Positions 1 through 7,869 of a DNA stretch of 64,000 bases are shown piece after piece; positions within the stretch are counted from its first letter, which is position 1, and each line of letters starts with the position of its first letter. The notes under the pieces were generated by a model. The model saw nothing but the letters and a program-made list of their open reading frames with translations, had not been told where the DNA came from and ran no database searches. The position numbers and the translations under genes were made by a program. Source of the stretch: JAFLCL01 sp039809495 (lineage in GTDB: Bacteria; Myxococcota_A; Polyangia; Polyangiales; Sandaracinaceae); contig JBDHVC010000004.1 of assembly GCA_039809495.1 (NCBI GenBank), forward strand, positions 1-64,000, read 5' to 3'.

Positions 1-1
1 C

Positions 2-502
<501 letters not shown>

Positions 503-529
503 ACGCGGGTCTCATCGCCGGTCCTCGGA

Positions 530-565
530 GAGAGCGAGCTTCACGGCTCGCTCTCCTCGTTTTTC
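530..565. terminator. Rho-independent terminator
   Basis: A perfect 10-bp stem (530-539 with 546-555, loop TTCACG) is followed after CTCG by TTTTT. It serves the plus-strand gene ending at 502. The minus-strand gene ends inside it at 541, so it could act on both. Confidence 0.7.
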
Positions 566-1314
566 ATGCGGAGACGACGGGCGAGGGCGCGCGCGCCGAC
601 GAGCGAGAGGAACGCGAGCGCGACGCCGACGAGGACGACGAGCGCCCAACGAAGCCCGCGTGAAGGCGTCGGAGCGCGGTTCGGGTAGCGCACCGACGCC
701 GACAGGGCCTCCGGCGAGCCGCGCCCGACCGAGGGCCCGAACGCGAGGTCGAGCTCCCGCCGCCGAGGGCTCTCCCCGAAGCCCGATGCACGGATCTCCG
801 CCCCGTCGTGGCCACGGAAGAGGACGTCCGTTCGCTCGAAGATCTCGCGTCGGACCATGCGATCGTGGACGACGATGAGCGCCTCGCGCTCCGTGATGGG
901 GAGATGAGCCACCATCTCGACCGTCACGGGCACGGCGCTCACGCGGCCGACGGGATCGAGGAAGGGATCCGTGAACTCCAGCGGAACGCGGGCCCCGTCG
1001 ACCTCGACGGGGAGCTCTTCACGAAGACCTGCCCCCCACGCGTCGAGGAACGTCGTCGCCTCACGCTCGCTGACGACCCCATCGCCGTCGGCGTCGGCCT
1101 CGCTGAGCAAGCGGCGGCCCTCCGACGGCCCCAGCGTGAGCGAGACGACGAGCCGTGTGTCGGCCTCGCTCGCGTCGAGCTTCAAGAAGCGCTCCGCGCT
1201 GAGGACCGTATGACCGAGGTGGGCGAGCGCGATCCGAGGAGGCGCGAACGCGAGGAGCAGCGCCGCGAGCGAGCAGCGCCGGCGCCACCGGAGCGCTCGC
1301 CCCCGCGCTCGCAT
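541..1314 (-). CDS. Membrane-anchored exported protein with an EF-hand-like loop
   Basis: 257 aa. It has an N-terminal signal sequence after an Arg-rich start (RRRCSLAALLLAFAPP), an extracytoplasmic region, and a C-terminal membrane helix (ALVVLVGVALAFLSLVGA) followed by a basic tail. Around residues 72-85 the loop DADGDGVVSEREA matches the calcium-binding EF-hand pattern DxDxDGxxxxxE. The ATG lies 3 nt after the pepA stop, so it is probably the second gene of a pepA operon. The family was not recognised. Calcium-dependent interaction at the cell surface is inference. Confidence 0.7.
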   Translation of the reverse strand: MRARGRALRWRRRCSLAALLLAFAPPRIALAHLGHTVLSAERFLKLDASEADTRLVVSLTLGPSEGRRLLSEADADGDGVVSEREATTFLDAWGAGLREELPVEVDGARVPLEFTDPFLDPVGRVSAVPVTVEMVAHLPITEREALIVVHDRMVRREIFERTDVLFRGHDGAEIRASGFGESPRRRELDLAFGPSVGRGSPEALSASVRYPNRAPTPSRGLRWALVVLVGVALAFLSLVGARALARRLRMKNEESEP

Positions 1315-1317
1315 CCC

Positions 1318-2784
1318 TCACCCGACCAGCTGCTCGAGGAAGCGAACCGCCGTGAGCACCCCGAAGCCCGTCCCGCCCTTGGGAGAGGTCTCGTGGGCCC
1401 GCTCGAGGAACGCCGGCCCCGCGATGTCCAGGTGCATCCACCTCGTCTTCCCGACGAATTCGCGGAGAAACAGCGCCGCCGTGATCGCCCCACCCCACCT
1501 GTCACCCATGTGCTTCAGATCCGCGATGTCGCTCTTGAGCGACTCGCGGAGATCCTCGGTGAGCGGCATCCGCCAGTAGGACTCCCCCTCGACGTCGGCC
1601 GCCGCGAGGTAGCGCCGAGCCAGCTCGTCGTCGTTCGCGAAGAGCCCAGCGGTCCAGGGCCCGAGCGCGACCATGCACGCCCCCGTCAGCGTCGCGTGAT
1701 CGATGAGGTAGTCGGGCTCGAGCTTCACGGCCTGTGCGAGGACGTCCGCGAGCACGAGCCGCCCCTCAGCGTCCGTGTTGATGATCTCCACCGTCTTGCC
1801 GTCGGCGCTCTTGAACACGTCGCCTGGGCGATACGCCCCAGCGCCGGTCATGTTCTCGGCGGCGCCGAAGAAGGCGTGGATCTCGATGGGGAGCTCGAGC
1901 CGCGCCGCCGCGATCGCGATCCCGATCGTCGTCGCCGCGCCCGCCATGTCGCACTTCATCTCGAGCATCGAGCCCGGCGGCTTGATGCAGAGGCCTCCCG
2001 AGTCGAAGGTGAGCCCCTTGCCGACGAAGGCGACGCGCTTCTGCGCCTTCCGCTTCGGCTTGTAGGTGAGCTGAACCATCCGCGGCTCCTCGGCGGAGCC
2101 ACGGTTCACGGCCAGGAAGAGGTTGGCCCCGAGCTTGGCGAGCCCCTTCTCGTCCCACTGCCTGTAGTCGAGGCCGTGCGCGCGAGCGGCCTTCTTGGCG
2201 GCCTCGGCGAGCGCCTTGGGCGTCAGATCGTTCGGCGGCGCGTTGACGAGGTCACGGGTGAGGGCGATCGCGTCGGCGAGCACCTGGCCCCGCTCGAGGG
2301 CCGCCTTCGCCTTCGCGTCGGAGCGCGAGGCGAGCAGCGTCGCGCCCTCGAGCATGCGCTTGGGGCGCCGGTCGCCCGTGAGGTAGGTGAGGTAGCGATA
2401 GGCACCGCCGAGGACGCCCTCGGCGGCCGCGCGGATCGCGTCGTCGTCGTCGATCGGGAGCAGCACCGCGAGGGTGCGCAGCTTGGACGCAGCGCTCGCG
2501 GCGCGATGGACGAACGCTCGAACGTCGCGCGCGGAGAGCTCCGCGTCGCCCACACCGACGAGGAGGATCTGCTCGACCCCGACCCCTGCGACGTCGATCC
2601 GCACGCTCTCGCCCGGCTTGCCCTTGAAGTCGTCGCGTCGGATCGCTCGCGTCAGGGTGCCCCCGCATGCCCGATCGAGCTCGACGAGCTCCTTCGTCTT
2701 GGCGATCCCCTTCGACGTGAGCGCGACGGCGAGGAGGTCGGCCCGCACGCGGGTGGGGGCAACGGTCGAGAGCGAGAGCTTCAT
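1318..2784 (-). CDS. pepA: Leucyl aminopeptidase (M17 family)
   Basis: Cytosolic di-metal aminopeptidase that removes N-terminal residues from peptides. 488 aa, normal for M17. The signature NTDAEGRLVLADVL is intact, as is the upstream metal and catalytic region VGKGLTFDSGGLCIKP; these supply the Lys, Asp and Glu ligands. The frame stays open upstream to 2835, but the ATG at 2784 is preceded by GGAGG on its strand with about 4 nt spacing, which settles the start. It is followed after 3 nt by the EF-hand membrane gene, suggesting one transcript. Divergent from the small gene at 3089. Confidence 0.95.
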   Translation of the reverse strand: MKLSLSTVAPTRVRADLLAVALTSKGIAKTKELVELDRACGGTLTRAIRRDDFKGKPGESVRIDVAGVGVEQILLVGVGDAELSARDVRAFVHRAASAASKLRTLAVLLPIDDDDAIRAAAEGVLGGAYRYLTYLTGDRRPKRMLEGATLLASRSDAKAKAALERGQVLADAIALTRDLVNAPPNDLTPKALAEAAKKAARAHGLDYRQWDEKGLAKLGANLFLAVNRGSAEEPRMVQLTYKPKRKAQKRVAFVGKGLTFDSGGLCIKPPGSMLEMKCDMAGAATTIGIAIAAARLELPIEIHAFFGAAENMTGAGAYRPGDVFKSADGKTVEIINTDAEGRLVLADVLAQAVKLEPDYLIDHATLTGACMVALGPWTAGLFANDDELARRYLAAADVEGESYWRMPLTEDLRESLKSDIADLKHMGDRWGGAITAALFLREFVGKTRWMHLDIAGPAFLERAHETSPKGGTGFGVLTAVRFLEQLVG

Positions 2785-2911
2785 GGTCCTCCGAGCGGGC
2801 TTCTGCCGACGCGATGGGTACGGCACGTTGGGCACGAAGCCCCTCGGCGCCGAATGCTGACGGGGCCCCGCAGGTCGCGCGCATCGTACGGCGCTCGCGC
2901 GAGCTCCTCAA

Positions 2912-2941
2912 GGACCGATTGCCTCGGGACCGATCGCCTCG
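2912..2941. repeat. Tandem 15-bp repeat in the pepA upstream region
   Basis: Two copies of GGACCGATTGCCTCG (second copy with C for T) lie side by side in the 304-bp gap between divergent pepA and the gene at 3089. Nothing else obvious is seen in this gap. It must hold the promoters of both genes, so the repeat may be an operator, but that is speculation. Confidence 0.5.
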
Positions 2942-3088
2942 GCGAGCGCCAGGAGCGCGGCGATTCGCCCGCCAGCGCGGCGCGTGAAATCGCGAGAACA
3001 CGATGCGACGGAGGCGGTTCGAGGGCTGCATCGTCTCGTCGCTCATGAGCGGTCGGCCTCTCGCCGACACCTCGGAAGGAAGGCCCCC

Positions 3089-3316
3089 ATGAGCGAAGAG
3101 AACCCGCTCCCCCTCGTCGTCTACACGATCGTCGCGCGCGAGAGCGACGGCCAGCGGCTCTGGATCCGCATCGGGAGCGCCGCGCGCAACCGCGACGGGA
3201 GCCTCGACGCGACGCTCGACGCGGTCCCCACGAACGGCTCGCTCCACATCCGCGAGCTGCGGAGCGCCTGCGGCGGACGCGGGCACGAGCCGAAGCTCGT
3301 GGATCGGCCCGCCTGA
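3089..3316 (+). CDS. Small conserved protein of unknown function
   Basis: 75 aa. The ATG at 3089 follows GGAAGGA (3074-3080) with good spacing. The pattern WIRIGSAARNRDGSLDATLDA, then PTNGSLHIRE, resembles a short family common in myxobacteria: Trp, Arg-Ile-Gly, Asn-x-Asp-Gly-Ser, Leu-Asp-Ala, Gly-x-Leu-x-x-Arg-Glu. No signal peptide or membrane segment. It is probably a soluble all-beta protein. The function is unknown. The frame is open upstream to 2984 but without a better start. Confidence 0.65.
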   Translation: MSEENPLPLVVYTIVARESDGQRLWIRIGSAARNRDGSLDATLDAVPTNGSLHIRELRSACGGRGHEPKLVDRPA

Positions 3317-3415
3317 GCCGAGCGAGCCCATGCAGCGAACCCGCGCGGGCACAGGCCCGAGCGGTGCGGCGTCCGACGGCCGCTTTCCAACGTCGCAAGA
3401 AAGGATCGATGAGTC

Positions 3416-3841
3416 ATGCGAGAATCGAAGAAGCTTCGTACCGTCCTCAGCGCCCTCGCCCTCGCCGCGATCGGGATGTCCGGAGCGATGAGCCCCGGCC
3501 TCGACGTGGTGGCGCACGCCCAGGGTCGAGGTGCCCCCACCACCTCGATCGAGGCACCGCCCTCGAGCGATGGCGTGGTCAACATCCAGACCGCGAGCCC
3601 CGAGGAGCTCGAGCGGCTCCCCGGGATCGGTCCGTCGAAGGCCGCGGCGATCGTCGCGTTCCGCGAGCGCTCTCCGTTCCGACGCGTCGAAGACATCATG
3701 CGTGTGCGAGGGATCGGGCGCGCCACGTTCCGGCGGCTGCGCTCCTATCTCACCGTCGCGGGACCGACGACGCTCGCGCCATCCACGCGGCGGGCGCGGA
3801 CGTCACGGGCCGAGGACGAAGCGAGCGCCGAGGCCCCGTGA
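3416..3841 (+). CDS. Secreted ComEA-like helix-hairpin-helix protein
   Basis: 141 aa. The signal peptide (LRTVLSALALAAIGMSGAMS) ends near residue 30-38. A tandem helix-hairpin-helix domain follows at about residues 55-115: VNIQTASPEELERLPGIGP, then MRVRGIGRATFRRL. This is the fold of ComEA, the periplasmic DNA receptor of natural transformation, which hands DNA to ComEC. A comEC homologue lies about 16 kb away at 19405-21789. No membrane anchor beyond the signal is seen, and the tail is Ser/Arg/Glu-rich. A role in general DNA binding or exopolysaccharide helper functions remains possible. Confidence 0.8.
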   Translation: MRESKKLRTVLSALALAAIGMSGAMSPGLDVVAHAQGRGAPTTSIEAPPSSDGVVNIQTASPEELERLPGIGPSKAAAIVAFRERSPFRRVEDIMRVRGIGRATFRRLRSYLTVAGPTTLAPSTRRARTSRAEDEASAEAP

Positions 3842-3925
3842 GCCTCGAACTCGGATCCGGCTCGAGCCGAGCTCAGCCGAGCTGATCCGAGCCGAGCCCA
3901 TCCGGTCCGAGCGGAGCAGGAGCGC

Positions 3926-3958
3926 GACGGTCGTGAGCGAAGAGCGCTCACGGCCGTC
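3926..3958. terminator. Convergent-gene hairpin
   Basis: A 14-bp stem (3926-3939 with 3945-3958, one G-T wobble, loop AAGAG) lies between the converging ComEA-like gene and hisG. The 60 bp before it are a low-complexity run of CCGAGC-type units. Confidence 0.6.
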
Positions 3959-3966
3959 GTCTCCGC

Positions 3967-4620
3967 TCACCCCATCGCCGCGAACGCGCGGATCCAGCGC
4001 TGGACGGCGCGGAGCTTGAGCTTGTACGCGAGCCGGTTCGCGACGAGCACCGAGGAGACGTCCACGATCGTCTCGAGCGGCGCGAGGCCATTCTGCCTCA
4101 GCGTCTCGCCCGACTCGACGAGATCGACGATCGCGTCGGCGAGCCCGACGAGCGGCGCCGTCTCGACGGAGCCCTGCACGAAGACGAGCTCCGTCGCCAC
4201 GCCGCGCTCGGCGAAGTGACGCCGCGCGATGTTCGGGAACTTGGTCGCGATGCGCAGCGGTCGGTCGGTCGGGAGCGGACGATCCGCGAAGCCGGCGAGC
4301 ATCATCCGGCATCGACCGATGCCGAGGTCGAGAGGCTCGTAGAGATCGTAGTCGCGCTCGTCGAGGACATCGCGGCCGACCACGCCCAGATCGGCGGCGC
4401 CGTACTCGACGTAGGTCGGGACGTCGTCCGGCTTGAGCAGAAGGAACGCGAGGCCCGTCCTCGAGCAGCGACGCACGAGGCGTCGGTCCTCCGCGAGCAC
4501 GTCGTCGGTGTCGACGCCTTGCCGCGCGAGGGCGGGCGCGAGCTGGGCGAGCACCCTCCCCTTCGGCACCGCGAGGATGACGGAGGACGCGCCGTCAGTC
4601 ACGCGCCCCGCCATGCACAC
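3967..4620 (-). CDS. hisG: ATP phosphoribosyltransferase, short form
   Basis: First step of histidine synthesis: ATP plus PRPP gives phosphoribosyl-ATP. 217 aa with the features of the short HisG_S type: LAVPKGRVL at the start, EYGAADLGVVGRDVL, and the PRPP-binding stretch around AIVDLVESGETLRQNGL. It lacks the C-terminal regulatory domain of long HisG, so it should need a HisZ partner, which is not in this window. The ATG overlaps the end of murA by 26 nt (an alternative ATG is at 4614), indicating translational coupling. No other his gene is adjacent. Confidence 0.93.
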   Translation of the reverse strand: MCMAGRVTDGASSVILAVPKGRVLAQLAPALARQGVDTDDVLAEDRRLVRRCSRTGLAFLLLKPDDVPTYVEYGAADLGVVGRDVLDERDYDLYEPLDLGIGRCRMMLAGFADRPLPTDRPLRIATKFPNIARRHFAERGVATELVFVQGSVETAPLVGLADAIVDLVESGETLRQNGLAPLETIVDVSSVLVANRLAYKLKLRAVQRWIRAFAAMG

Positions 4621-5866
4621 GCTCGATATCGGCGCCGAGCGCCGCGAGCTTCGCCTCGATCCGCTCGTAGCCGCGATCGAGGTGATACACCCGCAGCACC
4701 TCGGTCTCGCCCTCTGCGATGAGCCCCGCGAGGACGAGCGACGCGCTCGCGCGCAGATCGGTCGCCATGACGCGAGCGCCGCTCAGCTTCGCGGGCCCAT
4801 GCACGAACGCGGATCGGCCGCGGATGTCGATGCGAGCGCCCATGCGCGCGAGCTCGGGGACGTGCATGAAGCGGTTCTCGAAGATCGTCTCCGTGAGCAC
4901 GCTCGACCCGCGCGCCTGCGTCGCGAGCACCATGAACTGCGCCTGCATGTCGGTGGGGAAGCCTGGGTGCGGCTCGGTGGTGACGTCCACGGGCCGAAAC
5001 GGTGGCTCGCCGACGACCCGCACGCCGTCGGCCTCTCGCTCGACGATCACGCGGGCCGCGCGGAGCTTCGCGCAGAGCGCCTCGATGTGATCGAACGTGA
5101 TCCCTTGGAGCAGGACGTCACCGCCCGTGACGGCCGCCGCCACCATGTAGGTGCCCGCCTCGATGCGGTCGGCGATGATCGCGTGATCGACGGGCTGGAG
5201 CGCCTCGACGCCATCGATGACGATGACGTCCGTCCCCGCGCCCTCGATCGAGGCGCCCATCTTGTTGAGGACCGTCGCCAGCTCCTCGACCTCGGGCTCG
5301 CGCGCGGCGTGCGTGATGCGTGTGCGTCCCTCCGCGAGCGCGGCGGCGCACATCAGGTTCTCGGTGCCCGTGACCGTCGGGATGTCGAGGTGGATGTCCG
5401 CGCCGCGCAGGCGGCCGCTCGGGACCTGGACGTCCACGTACCCGCGATCGAGCACGATCGTGGCTCCCATCGCCTCGAGCCCCTTCAGGTGCTGATCGAT
5501 CGGGCGCGCTCCGATGGCGCACCCGCCCGGGAGCGACACGCGCGCTCGGCCATAGCGCGCGACGAGCGGGCCGAGCACGAGCACCGACGCTCGCATCTGC
5601 TTGACGAGCTCGTACGGCGCCGTGGGATCCGGGACCGGCTTGCCGCGAACCGAGACCGTCGGCGGCCGGACGTCGACCTCGAGGCCGAGGTGCTCGAGGA
5701 GCGCCGCGGTCGTCTGGATGTCGCGCAGATCGGGCACGTTTCGGAAGGTGTGCTCACCATCGGCGAGGAGGGCGGCGCACAAGATCGGGAGCGCGGCGTT
5801 CTTCGCGCCGCTCACACGGAGCGTGCCGCGGAGCGGGTTGCCACCACGAACGAGGATGCTGTCCAC
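4595..5866 (-). CDS. murA: UDP-N-acetylglucosamine 1-carboxyvinyltransferase
   Basis: First committed step of peptidoglycan synthesis: transfers enolpyruvate from PEP to UDP-GlcNAc in the cytoplasm. About 423 aa from a GTG at 5866 (VDSILVRGGNPLRG), the usual length. The active-site loop LPGGCAIGARPID contains the catalytic Cys, the target of fosfomycin, so the protein should be drug-sensitive in principle. SGAKNAALPILCAALL at the start is also typical. The frame is open to 6022, but the extra residues are not MurA-like. No clear ribosome site marks the GTG, so the start is uncertain. hisG overlaps its 3' end. Confidence 0.94.
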   Translation of the reverse strand: MDSILVRGGNPLRGTLRVSGAKNAALPILCAALLADGEHTFRNVPDLRDIQTTAALLEHLGLEVDVRPPTVSVRGKPVPDPTAPYELVKQMRASVLVLGPLVARYGRARVSLPGGCAIGARPIDQHLKGLEAMGATIVLDRGYVDVQVPSGRLRGADIHLDIPTVTGTENLMCAAALAEGRTRITHAAREPEVEELATVLNKMGASIEGAGTDVIVIDGVEALQPVDHAIIADRIEAGTYMVAAAVTGGDVLLQGITFDHIEALCAKLRAARVIVEREADGVRVVGEPPFRPVDVTTEPHPGFPTDMQAQFMVLATQARGSSVLTETIFENRFMHVPELARMGARIDIRGRSAFVHGPAKLSGARVMATDLRASASLVLAGLIAEGETEVLRVYHLDRGYERIEAKLAALGADIERVHGGARD

Positions 5867-5942
5867 GCCCCGCGTGTACGCCGAGCCCACGACCGAGACA
5901 AGGCCCAAACGCCCCGGTTCGGAGCGGTCGGATCCCCTGACC

Positions 5943-7757
5943 TCATGGGTTGGAGAGATCGAATTCCACGTCGGTGCGAGCGTCCGGAGTGACGGTGACG
6001 CTGCGCGTCGAGCTGGCCTCACCGAGACGAGCCGTCACGCGGTGGCGCCCCACGGAGATGGGGACGCTCACGGGGCTACGCCCCTGGGGCGCGCCGTCGA
6101 TGCTCACGTCTCCCCAAGGAAACACCGTGACGTGGAGGGTGCCTCGTCGATCGGAGGGCTCGCCCTCGCCAGCGCGGCTCTCGCTCGGGCGCGCTCGCGC
6201 GACCGAGGACCGCGGCGCTCCGGCGGGTGGCCGAGGAGGCGCGGACGTGGTGGCGATCGTCGGGGGCTCGCGCGCCGGAGGCGATGAGGTGGGCGCCGAC
6301 GGCATCGCGTCGAGCACGGCGACGACGCCCGCGACCTCGGGCGGATGTTCGAGGGGCGCCTCGGGAGCCACGGCGTGCTGCCCCTCCGGATCGGGCGCCG
6401 TCGGCGTCACGGCCGAGAGGCTCGGCGGCGGCGAGGCCGCGCTCGGGGTGAGGCTCGACGACGATCGATCGTTCGAGCGCGAGGGCGGGGATCCGGAACG
6501 CTCGGTGAGCGCGCCGGTGGCGTCCTCCATCGCCCCCCCAGCGGGCGAGCGCACGAGTCGAACGACGATCGCGACGAGGACCATCGCCCCGAAGGCGAGC
6601 GCGAAGCCGAGGATCGTGAACGCTCGCCGGAGCCCACGGGGCGTCGCTCGTCGGGCCTCTCGACGGCTCTCCGCGGCAAGCTCCACGTCGGCCGCAGCCG
6701 ACCCGGTCCGCGCGGCAGCGTCTCCCGCGGCAGCGTCTCCCGCGGCAGCGTCTCCCGCGGCAGCGTCGCGCGCTTCGATCGGTGGGGCGCTCTCGAGCGT
6801 GGGCACCTCGTCCGGTGGCGCCTGGGCCATCGCCGCTGGCGCGACCGCCCGCGGTCCCGGCGCGGCGGAGACGTCAATCCCCATCGCCTGGAGCATCTTC
6901 GCGATGCGTCGCCGCCCTCCGGGCGGGGCGGGCCGATTGGCGAGGTACTCGAGCGCGTCGCTCGCGCTCGCGATCCGCAGGCCCCGATCCGGCTGGAGCA
7001 GACCCTCGATCAGGGCCGCGACGTCGTCCGGCACGTGCGACGCCACGTCGATGAGGCGAGGGCGGCGTCCTTGGTTGGCCGCCATCATCACCGCGATGTC
7101 GTTCGGTCCGTCGAAGGGCTTCGCGCCGGCGAACGCCTCGAACATCACGACGCCGAGCGACCAGAGATCCGCACGGCCGTCGAGCTCCTGGGCGAGCGCC
7201 TGCTCGGGCGCCATGTACGCCGCCTTGCCTTGGACGACCCCCATCGTCGTCGAGAAGATCGTGCTCCCTCGGCTGCTCCCCAGCTGTCCCTTCGCGATGC
7301 CGAAGTCCGCGAGCTTGAAGTTGCCGCGGAGGTCGACGAGGATGTTCGAGGGGCTGACGTCGCGATGGATGATCCCATGCTCGTGCGCGCAGCGGAGCGC
7401 CTCGAGCATGTCGACCAAGAGCACCAGCCCCGCGTCGAGCGGCATCGGCTGACGTAGCGCGTCGAGGAGCCCGCGCAGATCGCCGCCGCGCACGAGTTCG
7501 AGGGCCATCCACCAGGTCTCGCCCTCGCACCCGAAATCGTAGAGCGGGACGATGCGCGGGTGGGTGAGCTGCGCCGCGAGGCGGGCCTCCCTCCGGAAAC
7601 GGTGGATGAAGTCCGGCTCGGCGGCCCGCGCGGGCAGGACACGCTTGAGACAGACGTCCCGAGTGATCCCCGACGAGCCGGTCCAGCGCGCGTGGAACGT
7701 CTCGGCCATCCCGCCGCGCCCGAGCGGACGCACGATCTCGAATGGCCCGAAGCGCAT
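5943..7757 (-). CDS. Membrane Ser/Thr protein kinase with C-terminal PEGA domain
   Basis: 604 aa. The Hanks-type kinase domain at residues 1-290 is complete: glycine loop GRGGMAET, Lys38, Glu57, HRD at 131-133, Asn138, DFG at 151-153 and MAPEQ. A Pro/Ala linker follows, then a membrane helix (ILGFALAFGAMVLVAIVVRL, near 400) and a long Ser/Pro-rich extracytoplasmic region. It ends in a PEGA domain (last about 75 residues, GDVSIDGAPQGRSPVSV). The ATG at 7757 starts at the kinase domain; the frame is open to 7850. Divergent from the pseudokinase gene at 7870, so an intracellular kinase signal may be shared between them, which is inference. Confidence 0.92.
   Translation of the reverse strand: MRFGPFEIVRPLGRGGMAETFHARWTGSSGITRDVCLKRVLPARAAEPDFIHRFRREARLAAQLTHPRIVPLYDFGCEGETWWMALELVRGGDLRGLLDALRQPMPLDAGLVLLVDMLEALRCAHEHGIIHRDVSPSNILVDLRGNFKLADFGIAKGQLGSSRGSTIFSTTMGVVQGKAAYMAPEQALAQELDGRADLWSLGVVMFEAFAGAKPFDGPNDIAVMMAANQGRRPRLIDVASHVPDDVAALIEGLLQPDRGLRIASASDALEYLANRPAPPGGRRRIAKMLQAMGIDVSAAPGPRAVAPAAMAQAPPDEVPTLESAPPIEARDAAAGDAAAGDAAAGDAAARTGSAAADVELAAESRREARRATPRGLRRAFTILGFALAFGAMVLVAIVVRLVRSPAGGAMEDATGALTERSGSPPSRSNDRSSSSLTPSAASPPPSLSAVTPTAPDPEGQHAVAPEAPLEHPPEVAGVVAVLDAMPSAPTSSPPAREPPTIATTSAPPRPPAGAPRSSVARARPSESRAGEGEPSDRRGTLHVTVFPWGDVSIDGAPQGRSPVSVPISVGRHRVTARLGEASSTRSVTVTPDARTDVEFDLSNP
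6712..6766 (-). repeat. 15-bp tandem repeat in kinase linker
   Basis: The unit GCGGCAGCGTCTCCC occurs three times at 6712, 6727 and 6742, plus a partial fourth copy. On the coding strand it encodes repeated Gly-Asp-Ala-Ala-Ala in the linker before the membrane helix. Copy-number change would keep the reading frame. Confidence 0.85.
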
Positions 7758-7830
7758 GTCGATGCGGGAGCGTATCACGCCGCCGAGCGAGCCCCTCGGC
7801 GCCCCGCGGCGTGCGCTCGCCTCGATCCCG

Positions 7831-7860
7831 TTGAGCCCGCGACCGAGCATGCGCTAGCGT
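7831..7860 (+). promoter_or_regulatory. Promoter of the pseudokinase operon
   Basis: TTGAGC (7831-7836), an 18-bp spacer, then TAGCGT (7855-7860). The ATG is only 9 nt further on, so the transcript would start almost at the start codon (leaderless or nearly so). Confidence 0.5.
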
Positions 7861-7869
7861 CTTGCCCCG

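Noticed and set aside
808..3048. 746-codon plus-strand open frame over pepA and its neighbour
   Set aside because: Composition is Arg/Glu/Asp/Leu-rich without domains. It is antisense to pepA, which has its catalytic motifs and a strong ribosome site.
3842..3925. CCGAGC-rich tract after the ComEA-like gene as a regulatory repeat
   Set aside because: Unit length and order are irregular. It looks like simple low-complexity sequence next to a terminator hairpin.
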